This document shows, in pieces, positions 9,001 to 15,237 of a stretch of DNA of 64,000 nt. Under the pieces are notes generated by a model. It made no database searches and was not told where the DNA came from. It worked only from the letters and a program-made list of their open reading frames with translations. Numbering within the stretch: the stretch's first letter is position 1; each line of letters begins with the position of its first letter. This DNA is from Bacillota bacterium (lineage in GTDB: Bacteria > Bacillota > Clostridia > Christensenellales > Aristaeellaceae): positions 1 through 64,000 of the forward strand of contig JAEVYX010000073.1 of the NCBI GenBank assembly GCA_023392515.1. The letters run 5' to 3'. Position numbers and translations under genes: made by a program.

Positions 9001-11486
9001 CAGCGCTTCATGTAACCCTTGTTGCGCTAAGCGGTGGCATCGGTTCAAATGCTAAACCGATCCATATAGATACAAATGGAAGCATCCTGGTTACGGCAAA
9101 AGATGATGTGTTCATCACAGATACAGGGGATATGATTCTTACAGCCGATATTCTTGGCGGCGCACTGTATGCTTTGGCAGGCAATAGCGCCATCATCCAA
9201 AGCCCTAGCAGTCCTCTTGTGATAGGCAATATTACCGCACCCGGCATGGTTCTGATTTCCGCTATGGGTTCGGTAAACGCCGGTGAACGGCTCCTGGCTC
9301 CCGCTCATGTATCCGCTCACAGCATTCGCATTGAATCCATCCTGGGGGATATCGGTGCCCAAACGGCTGAATTACTGGTGGACACTCAGAGCCAGAACGG
9401 CGGAACACTTAGCGCTGTCGGACAGAACTTGTTCCTGCGGGAAATCAGCGGCGACTTGCTGCTAAGCGAAATCCATGCTGCAGGAAATGCCTCGATATCT
9501 TCCTCCGGAGATATTTGGGGCAATAGCGGGTATGAAATGCAGCAAGCCGTAAACGCCAAGATTGCGGTATATGCAGCTTATAATGCGTATATAAGCAAAC
9601 AAGCCAGGGCGGATGTATTGCAGGCTTATGCCAATGCTAGATATGCGGATTGGCAACGGGCAATCCAGTCTACCTTGTCCACACAAGATGCTTATGCACA
9701 ATCCCAGGCTAGAGTGGCAGCTTTGCAGGCGGCTATTGATGAGCTTTTACGGGCGGAACATATAAATACTGTTCAGGTTAGAAGGCTGCAAAGGGAGCTT
9801 GTAAAAGAACAAAGAAGCGACTTCAAGTATCTGAATGCATGGAACGCATCGACAGCATCTGTGGGCCAAGCACGTCGCATGTATGAAGCAGCCCAAGCCG
9901 AAGCAGATGCGGCACAGTTGGTGGCAGATGGATATTTGGCAGCATTGAAGGATGCGGAGAACTCTGCACAAATAGCCTTGCTAAACGCCAAGAATATGGC
10001 TCGGAAAATATATATAGGCGGTGACCTGATGCTGAATGTAGCCGGAAACATTGGCCGGCCGGACAACGCTTTGGTGCTGTGTGTAGATGGAAACCTGAGC
10101 CTGCATAATAGCCCGTCAGGCTATGTAGTCCTAGCCAGCAGCGGTAATCTGCGGCTGAATGACAATCTTACTGCGGATAATGTCTGGATTTCGAGCCTTG
10201 GCGATATTCAAGCGGCATCCGGCATTCGGATAACTGGCAGCAAGGTAGGCCTTTTCAGCCTTGGGTATGACGTGGGAAGCACCATGTATCCTATTCGTGT
10301 CCGCACGCAGACCATTCAGGCCATCGGCGAAAACGTTTATCTCCTGCTGGATGGAAAAGTTGCTATTGAGCTTATAGCAGCTGCGAACACAGCCCAAATT
10401 ACTGCAACCGGAAACATTACCGGAATATTGGACAATGCGGCGGATCAGGCCCATGTGATTGCTGATTCGCTCCTCTTGAAAGTGAAAGGTCATATTGGCG
10501 CAAAGGGATTCCCGATGCTCATCAATGTGAACAACCTGTATGCAACAGGCCGAAACATCCGCCTGAGCAGTATTGCGAGTATCTTGAATATTCAGCGTCT
10601 ATCTGGATGGAATGTTCTTCTGAATGCACAAGGGAGCATCATTGGCGGAGGCATACGTGCCAACTCGCTAACAATCAACGCCTATGGCTCCATAGGCCTG
10701 ATGGACAATGTATTGCGTATCCATGTGCCGGCTTCTGTACGCCTCAACTCCGAAAAGGGTATTGTTAACTACCATAACTCCTATAGCCAATGGAATGAAT
10801 TCGAAGCCTGGCAAACAAGGCACTTAAACGAAAAATATGATGCCGTGTTTGTACTCGAATTGCCATTCCAAGTCATGATTGGCGGGCAGGTAATGCAGAT
10901 TCATATTCTTATTGGCTGCGGGCTGAATCAAAAAGGCAGCATTGAAGTATTGGGCATCTGGAGTGGGGATGGCGACCTGGCAAAGCTCCGGGCACAATTA
11001 ATGCAGGAACTGAAAAACCGTGGGGTAATGCAAATTGGTCAAGTCTTTATTGGCCAAATGGAAGGATTCAGTCAGGCGCTTACCGAATCTTTCCCTGATA
11101 CTTCCATGCGAGGTTTTGCCTTAATCCAGGTGTTCCAGTCGCTTTTAGCGATCACCGCTGAGAATATGAAGACTTTCCTGGAGGATATCCGCAACATTTT
11201 TGCTGCCGGGGATGAAGTTGAAAAGTTGGAGCTGGCCAGGCAGTTTGCCAAGAAATGGAGTAGTTCATACCCGGGTATCTCTGCTTCCCTGGGTACAGAC
11301 CTCGTGCAATTGGGACTGGATCCTTCGGATATGAACTGGCTTTGCGATGCCGTGGCTGATCTGGCATGGATGGTGTCGGACAATGTTGATCTTGATAAAA
11401 CATACAAGAGCAGGGATAATCTTATTCTTACTCTGTATGTCGTTGTGTTGACTTACATGGGGGAACAGGAGGCGATTGCCGCCTGA
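3..11486 (+). CDS. Giant repetitive beta-helical surface protein (5' end outside window) with transposase-like C-terminal domain
   Basis: The reading frame is open from the first base, has no signal peptide, and begins mid-repeat, so the true start lies upstream; the first in-window ATG is at 6 (residue numbers count from it, 3826 residues). Most of the protein is short Gly/Asn/Ala-rich beta strands of the kind seen in filamentous-haemagglutinin or leukotoxin-like adhesins. Visible parts: beta-helix 1-860 with an amphipathic hydrophobic patch near 509-555; a Tyr/Asp/Gly-rich region about 862-1755 with a duplicated ~80-residue module; tandem ~70-residue repeats about 1960-2545; a helical linker about 2669-2804; more beta-helix; an Ala-rich coiled coil about 3176-3333; beta-helix again; and a C-terminal domain about 3598-3826 resembling an IS256-family transposase core without catalytic acids. 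No sortase motif or terminal membrane anchor is seen. Probable role: extracellular adhesin or surface filament (inference). Confidence 0.85.
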   Translation, partial: SMANMGTVRVIATGSDTVKAYVTGASTLTGAAVMVVAQSNSNIKAQNTPPLFAASLVGAKDVVVSAQAGTKTTKAYVDGGAHLISTGTTDLLNGIHVYAFSQTALLAESLGNTNIGAIQLGFYDVKTNATLILTEASFAGQADSQTDVHVTSLDQVDASAKASVTNGGLVAAADSSCMNTVSQQKASVIIGENARIEAIKDVHIGAEGIASLISSIRDSAYGAGTRSVLKADNILYRITQTHIGNKARIISSNGNIDIYARASGMDSKNQVILNSSAIGFSGSVIAAGGGPVASAKLDSTTGILVLNGAYIRAAYGNVSLVADSQSSISINSSRDASALGGSNESKSIANVKDVVYVKVNEFGADQSYINGKNTLIAAIISKQILNIMTSSITRSAASNTKSTSDVQSFNNDLDVSVGNAYIGGIDSLTIESRVYNMHLDVRSRAEVIGFTGHVYAYITLQGSSSADIAIGSLAHLASLAINITAESPVIESATVSLVADAIANTVVYQVWETIKKIIEKVVKKVSKIPIIGWFVKWVTEKIITYVDVLVTYVFYSDADSNVTSTLNSNTSTGNVTLNGSMHLGGGAAGMQIDIYDGYFTSVGVPAELLSNLVTFSHSLYTATIAKLYNTLMGSVTINAPSGNVSGSAVVYYNSYLPEVIINNHSRYSLVLGDIQIGNEDAKTPPIDINAKVANATVLCKFGQDVPQVTISAAQNTNLTFNGMFDISTGILNILLNGGSVFMTNGALDASTGLPNVWVNQLNIQGAYNIGSAANPFTARMVKLDAIPEIPGISVARAARETHLTMLAANDVFANLLLTMITVSNFHMTKDQLLATPINSLYIDRIQAGGTASVVLQPAQRIYYYTNMSAEEDPIEVITVTTPGQPMKLITLSTDLQQGTKRPVYYYDESGNAVESQYYLTSDGLITLAQNAVIDVGQYPAGDAVGGVRYYSLPNGVVLTVDQNTGKVLSITVSGENGTAFTLSNADFTLDANGNVETVTITYPNGVESNITFNQSGIATMAIDQDGVTLYVERAQNDLGWMLPNGVKVFYKQAFIQNGEVVVYTFLGTNAGGNSLFVLEDLQDQTVTHFHVVEMAPDGENLNFVRGYIYTRDMLVTSNQSQTMEDRDTLAEAKDIAQQVINGLDGTATAQTIRDAIRNLVTGNILVEVALTLKEYKYTVTSGETTTTHFVIGGKAATVTLSYWDGTLDQSGKKVADLKQTLTWNWTLSTLPGNATLNDETVESFAAEAGTRTGSAKATYTADDIVTTATNIRWTDGRVVCNSDGSYDLQFEAYGFNLSFLTTTADVAYYQVKKATYTGTMLDYYNKLSGILFAFKPSTGTIGSAAMSVLKLTQGASGEIEYNTDGTVKKLNGGYTKIDGGYRFVKADDNDLTDDILLLLDRAVAVFPDGTVKYVSVQLGVTRNGDQDIETATLYVGDNIQQLRDENGSLVYSRMQYKYRPISNPFIWTTFIAMGPEDPVYVNVQQNLAEYGSIQPDMVYDATLGKDVYIYDTSSSPIYDVGNVKQKQDSYGNLIYAKKQYRYHPKDGDSSAWVLFYSTGSDWEYNYVRDHLALNGQIEANPGVHGDDFIYDPSSNPVYEVNNITDGWMILLNPTTTGSKDGAVVTVLATPSSEKGNAFELPTDGNGYKIISQYIRLVDANSATTELPVGTLVYLDNNGNVSAYYKPDGTFRLMGKEGAYTEYGYDSQGNVQATLPAGTETQLLEVAEGIYVTADTFNGANYSDATYLMYDQFDQLMVAKKTKTNLYFDGHSFSKEQVAGSSEISALNIVTDMGRIALTIAKVGQTVYYIFPDGSTISSAGELTMSNIGDNEEILYAADSTYSIGQIQAQNVVLEVKDARGRIIDGNSEAGSPNIIAQNIHLKTSQVSGASAEGESRGVQFGTETDRLDLVLLNENGLLSEFSLEDIAGIAYLGKAYLDIIGSYASQNMKIGTGALVDLISHNGSILLNELLIQEAGKLTANLFSGNMTIGNALVQGAMEVQLQNGSFTNAEQTSVFQIGQTGSVKVQSQLGDAAFGVLQIDGSKASSTFGMLDLTLLNGALTIGHAYINGIAKIDLMNGGQIMTAPYSVFHIGQSGSYTLTSLNGDASFGRLTIEEGGILNAVLTSGDMVLENADVNGTATIQLADGSFLLYSSNSAVHIGAKGLVFLTLSQGSADFGYLTVDEENGSFGQLIAALLGTGNVVLRQAHINGLANIAIHQGSLILEDTDSAFRVGARGNAILNITQGSADLGMLTIDEENGSKGNMNITLHGIGNVAIRQALVNGLANIIINQGSLVLKDTESVFRIGAQGMVALSIANGSADFGFLSIDPAGSLHAALQGNGNVTMRSALVNGFANIAIQHGSLILEDADSAIRIGTNGVFELDVVEGSADLGVLTIEGANGTYGKIDIALYGTGNVTLHQAVVNGLADIIMNIGSLVLMADDSAIQISSLGKFNLTSVLGSANLGRLTVAQGGAADVLLNRGDMLIKEADIRGSLVLNMGLGNLTAETTISPFRISNTGSVQITMGTGNARWNDLAVEAGGMFRIFIQHGSMFLYQCSAMGGYYITLMDGSYSVLGQDSVMLLNKNGNHNFIVHGDIGSITLPVRINIPGESLTVSVEYVNNIYLAGVVLGRKADQYISGRAENGEWLIGAFENTAGIKGVLVPIKDQTGSELGRRFVQALTRSELVSMLLSMIPGDDAAYASLLAALDKNQRPADLDLRSLLKKLNLSGSSARADMAQAISQVVPDRDTEEGELTALLAHLMTRGNIPENIILKQIVQTMTDAEVRDLLQKAWAYAEYPASIAGMPVHDLKLKLGESTGSTYITNYDSIFISQETGTFTAGQILSQWGDVAITSRGAIEAFKHSDAGQPNIRGERISIVAGGGVGILNELVIDQVSSPSVVVGNILQPAFGQVGWAPSIFWADGKGYAFDVNVRYDLLRAAYQNRASFLNVSALGDVNIRELSGSMGIDTITAAGNVKLTADTNIFNTSNVLTAPNITALHVTLVALSGGIGSNAKPIHIDTNGSILVTAKDDVFITDTGDMILTADILGGALYALAGNSAIIQSPSSPLVIGNITAPGMVLISAMGSVNAGERLLAPAHVSAHSIRIESILGDIGAQTAELLVDTQSQNGGTLSAVGQNLFLREISGDLLLSEIHAAGNASISSSGDIWGNSGYEMQQAVNAKIAVYAAYNAYISKQARADVLQAYANARYADWQRAIQSTLSTQDAYAQSQARVAALQAAIDELLRAEHINTVQVRRLQRELVKEQRSDFKYLNAWNASTASVGQARRMYEAAQAEADAAQLVADGYLAALKDAENSAQIALLNAKNMARKIYIGGDLMLNVAGNIGRPDNALVLCVDGNLSLHNSPSGYVVLASSGNLRLNDNLTADNVWISSLGDIQAASGIRITGSKVGLFSLGYDVGSTMYPIRVRTQTIQAIGENVYLLLDGKVAIELIAAANTAQITATGNITGILDNAADQAHVIADSLLLKVKGHIGAKGFPMLINVNNLYATGRNIRLSSIASILNIQRLSGWNVLLNAQGSIIGGGIRANSLTINAYGSIGLMDNVLRIHVPASVRLNSEKGIVNYHNSYSQWNEFEAWQTRHLNEKYDAVFVLELPFQVMIGGQVMQIHILIGCGLNQKGSIEVLGIWSGDGDLAKLRAQLMQELKNRGVMQIGQVFIGQMEGFSQALTESFPDTSMRGFALIQVFQSLLAITAENMKTFLEDIRNIFAAGDEVEKLELARQFAKKWSSSYPGISASLGTDLVQLGLDPSDMNWLCDAVADLAWMVSDNVDLDKTYKSRDNLILTLYVVVLTYMGEQEAIAA
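5890..7640 (+). repeat. In-gene tandem repeats of about 205-221 bp (68-73 codons)
   Basis: About eight degenerate units. Each carries a core like 'G-N-V-x-L-R-Q-A-x-V-N-G-L-A-N-I', then 'GSLVL' with an acidic stretch, then 'S-A-F-R-I-G', and ends 'GSADFGxLTID'. The 'FG/LG-x-L-T' anchor recurs near 6107, 6328, 6531, 6749, 6969, 7176 and 7393, giving spacings of 205-221 bp. The pattern fits stacked rungs of a right-handed beta-helix. Units diverge clearly at DNA level, so the expansion is not very recent. Confidence 0.8.
10798..11483 (+). other. Catalytically dead IS256/mutator-type transposase-derived domain within the giant gene
   Basis: Residues about 3598-3826 follow the order of an IS256-family transposase core. 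They start with an 'AWQTRHLN' segment (family: W-Q-N-R-P-L), then 'YDAVFV', a 'GGQV' turn, 'GLNQKGSIEVLGIW' (family: G-V-N-x-x-G-x-K-x-V-L-G-L-W), 'ELKNRGV', 'EGFSQAL...FPDT', 'FLEDIRNIF', and 'FAKKW...YPGI'. The family's first Asp (V-F-V-D-A-L) is Leu/Glu here (VFVLEL). The second (V-D-G-L-x-G-F) is Gly/Gln (IGQMEGF). The 'TTNAIE' Glu region is 'SDNVDLDK'. The frame is intact over about 690 bp and joined to the adhesin without a stop. This is a domain annotation inside the CDS above. Confidence 0.75.
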
Positions 11487-11514
11487 ACTCAAAAAGAGAT
11501 TGAGGTGTGTATCA

Positions 11515-12945
11515 ATGCAACCTGAAAAGGTTACGGCCAGGCGAACCCGCATACATCCATGGATGCGGGTTCTGGCCATTTTTCTTGCTGTTATTCTCGT
11601 TTCTATAGGCATATTAACCGATGCTGCAAACATTCGTATAAAAAGCAATGATTATGAGGCTGGCAGCGTGGAAAAAGCCGCTGCCAGTTATGTTGAGGAG
11701 AACACGGAGTATCTGCAAATGGATCGCCTGAAACGCATGATCCAATTGCTGAATGCTGCCTTAACCAATGGAAAAACATACGCTGATTATTATAATCTTG
11801 CATCCACAAGCATTGCAAAAGGTGAGTATGAACAGGCGTTGACGGAAATTATGAAATGCATGGAGCTGGCGGATACGCAAGATCAGGCGCTGATGGAAGA
11901 TTTATGGATGAAAAAGGGCGCGCTCCTGGCTTTAACAAACAGCTATGAGGACGCCTTGGAATGTTTTGCCCAAGTGCGCCTTCTTAACGATCAGTCTGCC
12001 CAGGCATATTATCTCCAGGCGCAAATACGCCTAGAGCAAACAGAATATCAAGCGGCCTTGCGGGATTTGGAAAGATACATTGCCTTGTCACCGCAGGACA
12101 TCAGCGCAAAAGGTACACTGGGGGAAGTCTACGAAGCACTGGGGCGGTATGATGACGCTCTTGTCGCGTATAATACTGTGCTGTCACAGGAAGACCTGAC
12201 CGATTACATGGGTTACTTTCTTAATCGGGCCCGTTTGCAAATACGGGCGGAAAAATTTGAGGATGCAATAAAGGATTACGGTACATACCTAACGGTTGCC
12301 AAGGATGAAGACGGCTCTGTTCATGTCATGCGTGCTGCATGCTTTATGCAGTTGGCACGGTATAAAGAAGCGGTTGATGATTTTTATCAAGCGGTAGCGC
12401 TGCATTATGCGGATCCGGCGCTATGTTATGAACAGACGGCTGTCTGCCAATACTTGCTGGGAAATTTTGAGGCCGCACTTCAGGATGGTCAAAATGCCTT
12501 AAAGAATAGGAACAGCTCCGCGGGTAGTGGACAACTATATCAACAGATGGGTCTTGCCGCCATGGCACTGAAGGATTATGCCGACGCTTTGGATTATTTT
12601 ACACATTCCATTGATCTTGGGGATGCAGCCCAAGGCAATCTCTATTATCGTGGCGTTTGTGCCCTGGTACTAGAGCGGTATCAGGAGGCGGTTGAGGACT
12701 TTACCGCGTCCCTTAAAGAGTCCTATATGATCCAGCAGTGCTATTTCAATAGAGGCGTGTGCTATCTGAGACTGGAAGAATATGAAAAAGGCGCCGTGGA
12801 CATGAAGAAAGCAACGGAAACAGGGGAGGATGAGGCCCTGATTGCATCTGCCGAAGAGGTGCTAGTCCAATTGAATGCTTATTTCAGAGCAATAGAAGCA
12901 GGGGAAAGCAAAGCTCCGCCAACTGCCGATGTCGGCATAAAATAG
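11515..12945 (+). CDS. Membrane-anchored TPR-repeat protein
   Basis: 476 residues from ATG 11515, preceded by GAGGTG with 7-8 nt spacing. A TTG at 11476 would give a longer form overlapping the giant gene, but it is only 3 nt from its AGGAGG, so I prefer 11515. A basic N-terminus is followed by one hydrophobic segment (about residues 18-35), then roughly ten tetratricopeptide helical pairs up to residue ~455 (typical features: 'YYNLASTSIAKGEYEQAL', 'YYLQAQIRLEQTEYQAAL'). TPR arrays bind proteins. It starts about 28 bp after the giant surface gene on the same strand, so the two are probably co-transcribed. A role in exporting, anchoring or assembling the giant protein is inference. The substrate and the topology of the TPR part (probably outside) are not shown by sequence. 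Confidence 0.85.
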   Translation: MQPEKVTARRTRIHPWMRVLAIFLAVILVSIGILTDAANIRIKSNDYEAGSVEKAAASYVEENTEYLQMDRLKRMIQLLNAALTNGKTYADYYNLASTSIAKGEYEQALTEIMKCMELADTQDQALMEDLWMKKGALLALTNSYEDALECFAQVRLLNDQSAQAYYLQAQIRLEQTEYQAALRDLERYIALSPQDISAKGTLGEVYEALGRYDDALVAYNTVLSQEDLTDYMGYFLNRARLQIRAEKFEDAIKDYGTYLTVAKDEDGSVHVMRAACFMQLARYKEAVDDFYQAVALHYADPALCYEQTAVCQYLLGNFEAALQDGQNALKNRNSSAGSGQLYQQMGLAAMALKDYADALDYFTHSIDLGDAAQGNLYYRGVCALVLERYQEAVEDFTASLKESYMIQQCYFNRGVCYLRLEEYEKGAVDMKKATETGEDEALIASAEEVLVQLNAYFRAIEAGESKAPPTADVGIK

Positions 12946-12965
12946 GGTTTATTGTAATCAACGGT

Positions 12966-13005
12966 ACAAAAAGAAAGCTGCGGTTGTACACTGTAACCGC
13001 AGCTT
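12966..13005 (-). terminator. Rho-independent terminator of the MFS gene
   Basis: Perfect 11-bp stem (12975-12985 with 12995-13005) and 9-nt loop. Read on the minus strand it is followed by a T-rich tail (TCTTTTTGT), so it terminates the MFS gene ending at 13030. On the plus strand the tail is purine-rich, so it serves the TPR gene poorly. Confidence 0.8.
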
Positions 13006-13029
13006 AGAGAGAGGATAGCCTTCAAATCA

Positions 13030-14193
13030 TTAACAGGTTATCGTCTTTTTGCTATGCCATACAAAGAACAAAAGGAGGCCTGCTGCACAGAAACCTGCAC
13101 CAAACAGCATAGATGCTGATAAATTAACCTGCGCGACCTTACCAAATACAATATTGGTAAAGATGCCGACACCATCAATCAAAGCGGCGTTGATGCTCAA
13201 TGCTGTTGCTCGGTTTTGCGTCATAACCTGCTGATTTTGCAATTCGATTTGCAATGGCTGGAACAGGCTGAAAGCAAGCCGCAGGACAACAATTCCCAAA
13301 ACGGAGAGACCGGCGTTACTTGTAAAAGCCATGACAAGGCATGCACATGTTGCGCAGCCATAAGTGAGGGATGCTATGGCCTTTGCACCCAACTTTTTCG
13401 TCAGCCTTGCGGAAGCAAGACCAATCAAACCTATGAGTGTAATGAAAATATAAATATATCCCATTGCCACAGGCGAAATGCCGCTTTTTGCATATTGGAG
13501 CTGACTAAGAAAGACGGTAATAGTCTGATGTGTTTCATTGAAAAAGGCCACACCGACCAAAAAGAGTATCAAGCGTTTGCAATTAAAAAAATTGAGAAGC
13601 AGCACTTTAGCTTCAGCGATGCTTTGGGTTCGGGCACCAGGAGTATTACGGACCTCTTTTAGGCCAAATGCCATTATCGCCGCGCATCCATAACTAAATA
13701 CGGTCAAAAGACCGGCAAGACGGTAATTCTCCTTAATTAGCCCGGAGTAAGTAAGGGAGGCGACCAAAAGCCCGATCATGCCCAAATTGCTGTAAACGGA
13801 AAAGGCCATTTGGGTGTCGCCTTTATTGCAAGACAAATACAGCATGCTTACATCACAGCCGGATAAGCCTGCAATAACCACGCTTAACATAATGCGCTCC
13901 AGCAAAAAAGCTACAAAGCCATTCGCTTTCCAAAAAACAATCTTTGATACAAAGTAAAACCCATTGCATAATAGCAGAGTCTTCTTATATCCAATTCTGT
14001 CTGATACAATGCCCCAGGGAAGCTCCATCGCAATGCAAAGCCCCAAAGAGATACTTTCAATTATAGTGATTTGAAATATTGAAATACCTGCAGCCTGCCG
14101 GTATAACGTCGCTATTGGGCCGTAGAATACCATGCCCTGCAGCAACGATATGGCATACAGCAGCCATACGTTTCTTTTGATTTTCATATTCAT
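13030..14193 (-). CDS. MFS transporter
   Basis: 387 residues with about 12 hydrophobic segments and the loop 2-3 region 'SDRIGYKK' characteristic of major facilitator transporters (cytoplasmic membrane, proton-coupled). The N-terminus is 'MNMKIKRNVWLLYAIS'. ATG 14193 lies only 2-3 nt from the GAAAGGG ribosome site, while the ATG two codons later (14187) has 8-nt spacing and may be the true start. The C-terminus is a short basic tail. The substrate is unknown; the family includes drug and sugar exporters. It has its own promoter with an overlapping palindrome and a structured leader, and ends in a strong terminator, so it is probably monocistronic. It faces the plus-strand TPR gene. Confidence 0.85.
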   Translation of the reverse strand: MNMKIKRNVWLLYAISLLQGMVFYGPIATLYRQAAGISIFQITIIESISLGLCIAMELPWGIVSDRIGYKKTLLLCNGFYFVSKIVFWKANGFVAFLLERIMLSVVIAGLSGCDVSMLYLSCNKGDTQMAFSVYSNLGMIGLLVASLTYSGLIKENYRLAGLLTVFSYGCAAIMAFGLKEVRNTPGARTQSIAEAKVLLLNFFNCKRLILFLVGVAFFNETHQTITVFLSQLQYAKSGISPVAMGYIYIFITLIGLIGLASARLTKKLGAKAIASLTYGCATCACLVMAFTSNAGLSVLGIVVLRLAFSLFQPLQIELQNQQVMTQNRATALSINAALIDGVGIFTNIVFGKVAQVNLSASMLFGAGFCAAGLLLFFVWHSKKTITC

Positions 14194-14206
14194 TGCCCTT
14201 TCAAAA

Positions 14207-14271
14207 ATTTAAGCACAACAAACCTGACACTGTTTTTCAGTGCCATCTCAATCAAATGCCTGTGCTTAAAT
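14207..14271 (-). promoter_or_regulatory. Structured 5' leader of the MFS gene
   Basis: An 11-bp perfect inverted repeat (ATTTAAGCACA at 14207-14217 with its complement at 14261-14271) encloses a second hairpin (CACTG-TTTTT-CAGTG near 14229-14243). In the MFS transcript this folds as a long closing stem with an inner hairpin immediately before the ribosome site. I do not recognise a known riboswitch class. It could be a regulatory leader or a DNA-level cruciform. Confidence 0.5.
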
Positions 14272-14295
14272 CGGACAATGCATGAACCGCCCTCC

Positions 14296-14314
14296 ATTAT
14301 ATCAGAGTGATATA
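14296..14314 (-). promoter_or_regulatory. MFS gene promoter (extended -10) with overlapping palindromic operator
   Basis: On the minus strand TGA-TATAAT lies at 14296-14301 plus the upstream TG, an extended -10 element about 100 bp before the MFS start. A perfect 7-bp inverted repeat, TATATCA-GAG-TGATATA (14298-14314), overlaps it. Such placement is typical of a repressor operator (TetR/MarR/GntR size). No cognate regulator is adjacent. Confidence 0.55.
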
Positions 14315-14320
14315 CCATAT

Positions 14321-15052
14321 TTATTTGAAATTTGCTAATTCCTCGTGCAGATATTCCAAAGCTTCCTTTTTGCTTTGCGGTATATCATGGCCAATAAGGT
14401 ATGTATCAAAATCATAATTTTGAAGAAGAAGAATCATTTTTTCCAATAAGTCACGATCGTATTTCCCGTCATTATCATAATAATTACAGCCGTCTGCATC
14501 ACCAATAGCGAGCACCTTTTCTTCTGGAATGTATATGATGACGGAGTCCCTCGAATGCGGTGCTGAAACTTCCTTCAGCTCACAATGAATATTGCCCAAA
14601 TCAAGAATCAATTCCCCATGAAATACGATATCTGCTAGGACAAGCTTTATGAGATTTCTATCGGGGTATTCTACTCTTATATCGCGGTCGCACATGGCAA
14701 TCTCTTCGCCGCTTTGCAGCCTTTTCTTCATTGCATCATCAGACCAGTCCCACTGCATGACTTTTTGAAGCTGGTGATGGGTTTTTAGGCCGGTTATCGT
14801 CTTTCCATGAACTGCATGCATGCCGAATGTATGATCCCAATGCCAGTGGGTAACTGCAGTATAATCCGGCAGTCTGAATCCCATGTTTGCAATGGCACGA
14901 TAAAATTTCTCAACATGATTCTTTGAATTGCCGGCATCGATAGCTAACGAGTAGGTATCACCCAGCACGTAATACAAATAAGGCCGATCTGTTTCCTTTT
15001 CTCCCGGCAGGTAATACATCCGGCTAGATATCCTTTTAAGTTCCACACACAT
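14321..15052 (-). CDS. Metallo-beta-lactamase-fold hydrolase
   Basis: 243 residues. The metal motif is 'THWHWDHTFG' (HxHxDH) at about residues 88-97. Further ligands are suggested by 'APHSRDS' with a downstream 'AIGDADG', and 'IGHD' near the C-terminus. This is the dinuclear-metal hydrolase superfamily (glyoxalase II/lactonase-like, probably cytoplasmic). The substrate cannot be told. AGGAGG stands only 1-2 nt before ATG 15052, while a GTG at 15046 has 7-nt spacing, so the protein may begin two codons later. The gene is divergent from the MATE gene and ends just upstream of the MFS promoter. Confidence 0.85.
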   Translation of the reverse strand: MCVELKRISSRMYYLPGEKETDRPYLYYVLGDTYSLAIDAGNSKNHVEKFYRAIANMGFRLPDYTAVTHWHWDHTFGMHAVHGKTITGLKTHHQLQKVMQWDWSDDAMKKRLQSGEEIAMCDRDIRVEYPDRNLIKLVLADIVFHGELILDLGNIHCELKEVSAPHSRDSVIIYIPEEKVLAIGDADGCNYYDNDGKYDRDLLEKMILLLQNYDFDTYLIGHDIPQSKKEALEYLHEELANFK

Positions 15053-15161
15053 TCCTCCTCAGAATCGCTGTACCGAGCCGGTATTTGCCTACCAGGAAAA
15101 GGATAGCACAAGAAACATTCAGCCGTCAACAGACAAAGGCACCATTTTAAAGGCATTATAC

Positions 15162-15190
15162 TTGCAGCATATTCATCCTTGCAATATAAT
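15162..15190 (+). promoter_or_regulatory. SigA-type promoter of the MATE gene
   Basis: TTGCAG (15162-15167), 17-bp spacer, TATAAT (15185-15190), about 48 bp before the ATG at 15238. Confidence 0.7.
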
Positions 15191-15237
15191 TCAAGTTCTG
15201 CTAGAATCAGTTGAAATTTTAGAAAAGGAATCAAAAC

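Noticed and set aside
10798..11486. An intact insertion sequence at the end of the giant gene
   Set aside because: No terminal inverted repeats or target-site duplication are seen, the N-terminal DNA-binding part of a transposase is missing, and the catalytic acids are gone.
11476..11514. TTG start for the TPR protein overlapping the giant gene
   Set aside because: The AGGAGG is only 3 nt from the TTG; ATG 11515 has its own site at good spacing and places the membrane segment normally.
13216..13662. Plus-strand frame antisense to the MFS gene
   Set aside because: The MFS frame carries clear membrane-protein features; the antisense frame has low-complexity composition and no start signal.
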